DNA of 64,000 nt from Streptomyces peucetius. Its GTDB lineage: Bacteria > Actinomycetota > Actinomycetes > Streptomycetales > Streptomycetaceae. Where the stretch lies: the NCBI RefSeq assembly GCF_025854275.1, contig NZ_CP107567.1, positions 6,634,001 through 6,698,000 of the forward strand, read 5' to 3'. A model generated the notes under the pieces. It did not search any database. It worked only from the letters and a program-made list of their open reading frames with translations, and was not told where the DNA came from. Shown one piece after another: positions 62,258 through 64,000 of the stretch. Every line of letters begins with the position of its first letter. Within the stretch, counting starts at the first letter, position 1. The position numbers were made by a program, and so were the translations under genes.

Positions 62258-62584
62258 CTACTGCGTCGGCCTGATCTCCGCCATCTCGTCCCAGCCCTGG
62301 CCCGGCACCTCGACGTTGATGATCTCCGGTGTGGTGGCGACCGCGCCGGACATCGCCTCCAGACCGGCCCGGAAGTGGTCGGATGCCACATGGACCGCTC
62401 CCGCGTCCGCGTCGGCGAACGCCTCCAGCAGCGTGAACCTGTGCGGGTCGTCGACGCTGCGCGACCAGTCGAAGAAGAGGTTCCCGGGCTCGGCCCGGGT
62501 CGCCTGTGTGAAGTCGTCGACGATGTCGAGCCAGCGGTCGCTGAACTCGGGACGGACGGTGAACCTGACGGCGATGAAGATCAT
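62258..62584 (-). CDS. Antibiotic-biosynthesis-monooxygenase (ABM) domain protein
   Basis: 108 residues of a dimeric ferredoxin-like ABM fold: IFIAVRFTVRPEFSDRWLDIVDDFTQATRAEPGNLFFDWSRS and HVASDHFRAGLEAM. Members include quinol monooxygenases and heme-degrading or detoxifying enzymes. ATG at 62584 gives the family start; the GTG three codons upstream is possible. No ribosome site. Confidence 0.85.
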   Translation of the reverse strand: MIFIAVRFTVRPEFSDRWLDIVDDFTQATRAEPGNLFFDWSRSVDDPHRFTLLEAFADADAGAVHVASDHFRAGLEAMSGAVATTPEIINVEVPGQGWDEMAEIRPTQ

Positions 62585-62725
62585 GGGGTCCACGGTGGCC
62601 CCGTCGAAGCCCGCGGGCCAGTCGCGACGCGCCGCGTTCCGACTCCGTCGGAAACACCGCCGTCGGGGTGCGTGTGCCGGCGCCTGTCGGGAACGCCGGC
62701 GTCGGACCGCGCGCCGGCTCCGCCG

Positions 62726-63490
62726 TCAGACCGGCGCGCCCGCGGCGGCCCGCGCCACCGCCGCCCGGATCCGGCCGTGCCGCTGTCGGAAGTCGGCGGT
62801 CGGCAGCGACACCGACAGCGCGTGCAGCACGCCCTCCGGGCCGCCGTCCTGGCAGGGCAGCGTGGTCGCGAGGCACGTGAACGCCGGGTCGGCCTCGCCC
62901 ATCGACACCGCGTAGCCCTGCCCGCGCACCTGCGTCAGCTCGGCCTCGAAGCGGTCGGCGACCGTGATCGTGCGATCGGTGAACCGGGCCATGCCGTGTT
63001 CGGCCAGATACCGCCGCCGCGCCGGCCGGGGCAGCGCGGCGAGGAGCGCCTTGCCGTGCGCCGTCGCGTGCGCCCGTGTCTCCGCGCCCGGCAGGAAGGG
63101 ATGCCCGACGTCCGTCACCGGCACCGTGCTGTCGATCACGACGATCCGGCCGTCCCGGTACGCCGTGAGGTACGCCTCCGCTCCGGTGGCCCGCCGCAGC
63201 CGCGGCAGCAACTCGGCGACCTGCGGCCCGAGCCCCAGATGCCGCCGGAACGACTGGTTCAGCGCCGCCACCCGCGGCCCGGGGGCGTACCCGGCACCGG
63301 TCCGGACCAGATGCCCGCGGGCAGTGAGCGGCCCCAGCAGGTGGTAGACGGTCGACAGCGAACACCCCAGCCGCCGCGCGAGCGCCTTCGCCCCGACCGG
63401 CTCCGCGGCGTCCGCGACGGCGTCGAGGATCTCCAGCGCGCGGTCGACCGACTGCGGCCCGGTGGGGCCGGCGGGTGCGGGGCGGGGCAT
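62726..63490 (-). CDS. IclR-family transcriptional regulator
   Basis: 254 residues. N-terminal winged helix (SVDRALEILDAVADAAEPVGAKALARRLGCSLSTVYHLLGPLTARGHLVRT) and C-terminal effector domain (GTEAYLTAYRDGRIVVID, HATAHGKALLAALP, ATTLPCQDGG, HALSVSLP). ATG at 63490 after GGAAGGA. Often regulates a neighbouring catabolic gene; nearest candidates are the ABM protein and the divergent LD-carboxypeptidase. Confidence 0.92.
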   Translation of the reverse strand: MPRPAPAGPTGPQSVDRALEILDAVADAAEPVGAKALARRLGCSLSTVYHLLGPLTARGHLVRTGAGYAPGPRVAALNQSFRRHLGLGPQVAELLPRLRRATGAEAYLTAYRDGRIVVIDSTVPVTDVGHPFLPGAETRAHATAHGKALLAALPRPARRRYLAEHGMARFTDRTITVADRFEAELTQVRGQGYAVSMGEADPAFTCLATTLPCQDGGPEGVLHALSVSLPTADFRQRHGRIRAAVARAAAGAPV

Positions 63491-63647
63491 GGTCACGTTC
63501 CTTCCGGGCGTCGCTGGACCCCGACCAGACGGGGCCGGGGACATCGGACCTCGAGCCTACGCCGCGTGCCGAATCCGCCGGCCGCCTGCCGGCGGGCCTG
63601 CCGGAACTCGGTGTCGCGCCGCTGTCACGTCATGCCACAATCCGCGC

Positions 63648-64000
63648 ATGTCAGTCCGATATCCGCAGCCCCTGCGCCCCGGCGACCGCGTCGGCATCAC
63701 CTCTCCTTCGAGCGGAGTCCCGGCAGAGCTGGGCGCGCGCCTCGACGTGGCGATCCACGATGTGAAGGCCCGGGGGTACGAGGTGGTCGTCGGCCGCTGC
63801 ATGGACGGCTCCGGTCACATCAGCGCCCCTGCGGCCGACCGCGCGAGCGAGCTGATGTCGATGCTGACGGATCCTGCGATCAGGGCCGTCGTACCGCCGT
63901 GGGGCGGGGAGACGGCGATCGACCTGCTGTCTCTGCTGGACTGGGACCGGCTGCGTGACGCCGAGCCGACCTGGCTGGTCGGGTACTCCGACATGTCGAC
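63648..64000 (+). CDS. LD-carboxypeptidase family protein (peptidase S66, MccF-like), partial
   Basis: First 117 residues of an S66-type serine peptidase: PGDRVGITSPSSGVPAELGARLDVAI, GRCMDGSGHISAPAADRASELMSMLTDPAIRAVVPPWGGE, LVGYSDMST with the nucleophile Ser region following the GYSD motif. The rest lies beyond the window. Members trim peptidoglycan LD bonds or self-immunity substrates such as microcin C. ATG at 63648 follows ACAATC without a ribosome site; likely leaderless. Confidence 0.88.
   Translation, partial: MSVRYPQPLRPGDRVGITSPSSGVPAELGARLDVAIHDVKARGYEVVVGRCMDGSGHISAPAADRASELMSMLTDPAIRAVVPPWGGETAIDLLSLLDWDRLRDAEPTWLVGYSDMS

Overview
The window is about 70% GC chromosomal DNA with Streptomyces-type signals: purine-rich ribosome sites or leaderless starts, GTG starts, strong third-position GC, twin-component and ECF regulators, GH25 lysozyme, mycothiol-type proteins and a rifampin monooxygenase almost identical in family sequence to streptomycete Rox. 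It is best read as part of a Streptomyces (or very close actinomycete) chromosome.

Left part (1-25.9 kb): purine/ureide catabolism wrapped around an unrelated lipid-transport operon. A catalase, tartronate semialdehyde reductase and hydroxypyruvate isomerase (glyoxylate salvage) come first. A ten-gene Mce operon follows (ATPase, two YrbE permeases, MceA-F, two Mce-associated proteins), nearly every gene joined by 4-base start/stop overlaps and closed by a rho-independent terminator. Then a repeat-rich spacer, a sigma factor with a membrane tail, a lytic transglycosylase and a small thiamine-binding/HTH pair. The ureide genes resume with uraD, uraH, uricase, an 8-oxoguanine-type deaminase and an NCS2 permease. 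Catalase (which removes uricase-made peroxide) and uraD share the same 15-bp palindrome overlapping a TTGACG -35 box, so the two halves look co-regulated.

Middle part (26-42 kb): single genes and small operons: exonuclease, DinB-like protein, a large unknown protein with an ATP-grasp partner, a frameshifted NAD(P)H oxidoreductase, rox with a 19-bp rifamycin-associated element (RAE) upstream, carboxylesterase, PhzF, HAD phosphatase, a two-component system, a CAP-domain protein and a fibronectin-III lipoprotein.

Right part (42-64 kb): a 1,210-residue secreted polymorphic toxin candidate (ALF repeats, alanine-rich coils, pre-toxin segment, C-terminal nuclease-like domain) followed by a small Cys-rich gene in the position of an immunity gene; an ECF41 sigma factor with its oxidoreductase partner; amidase; GlxA-type regulator; a degenerate tRNA; a YgiB/YgiC-like pair; a phytoene-synthase-like/cis-prenyltransferase fusion broken by a frameshift and abutting a complete IS1182-type element with perfect ends and target duplication; AraC and IclR regulators; a quinone oxidoreductase; and a pseudogene scar joining a sulfatase to a formylglycine-generating enzyme. 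Several single-base G/C homopolymer frameshifts occur, which may be real decay or assembly error.
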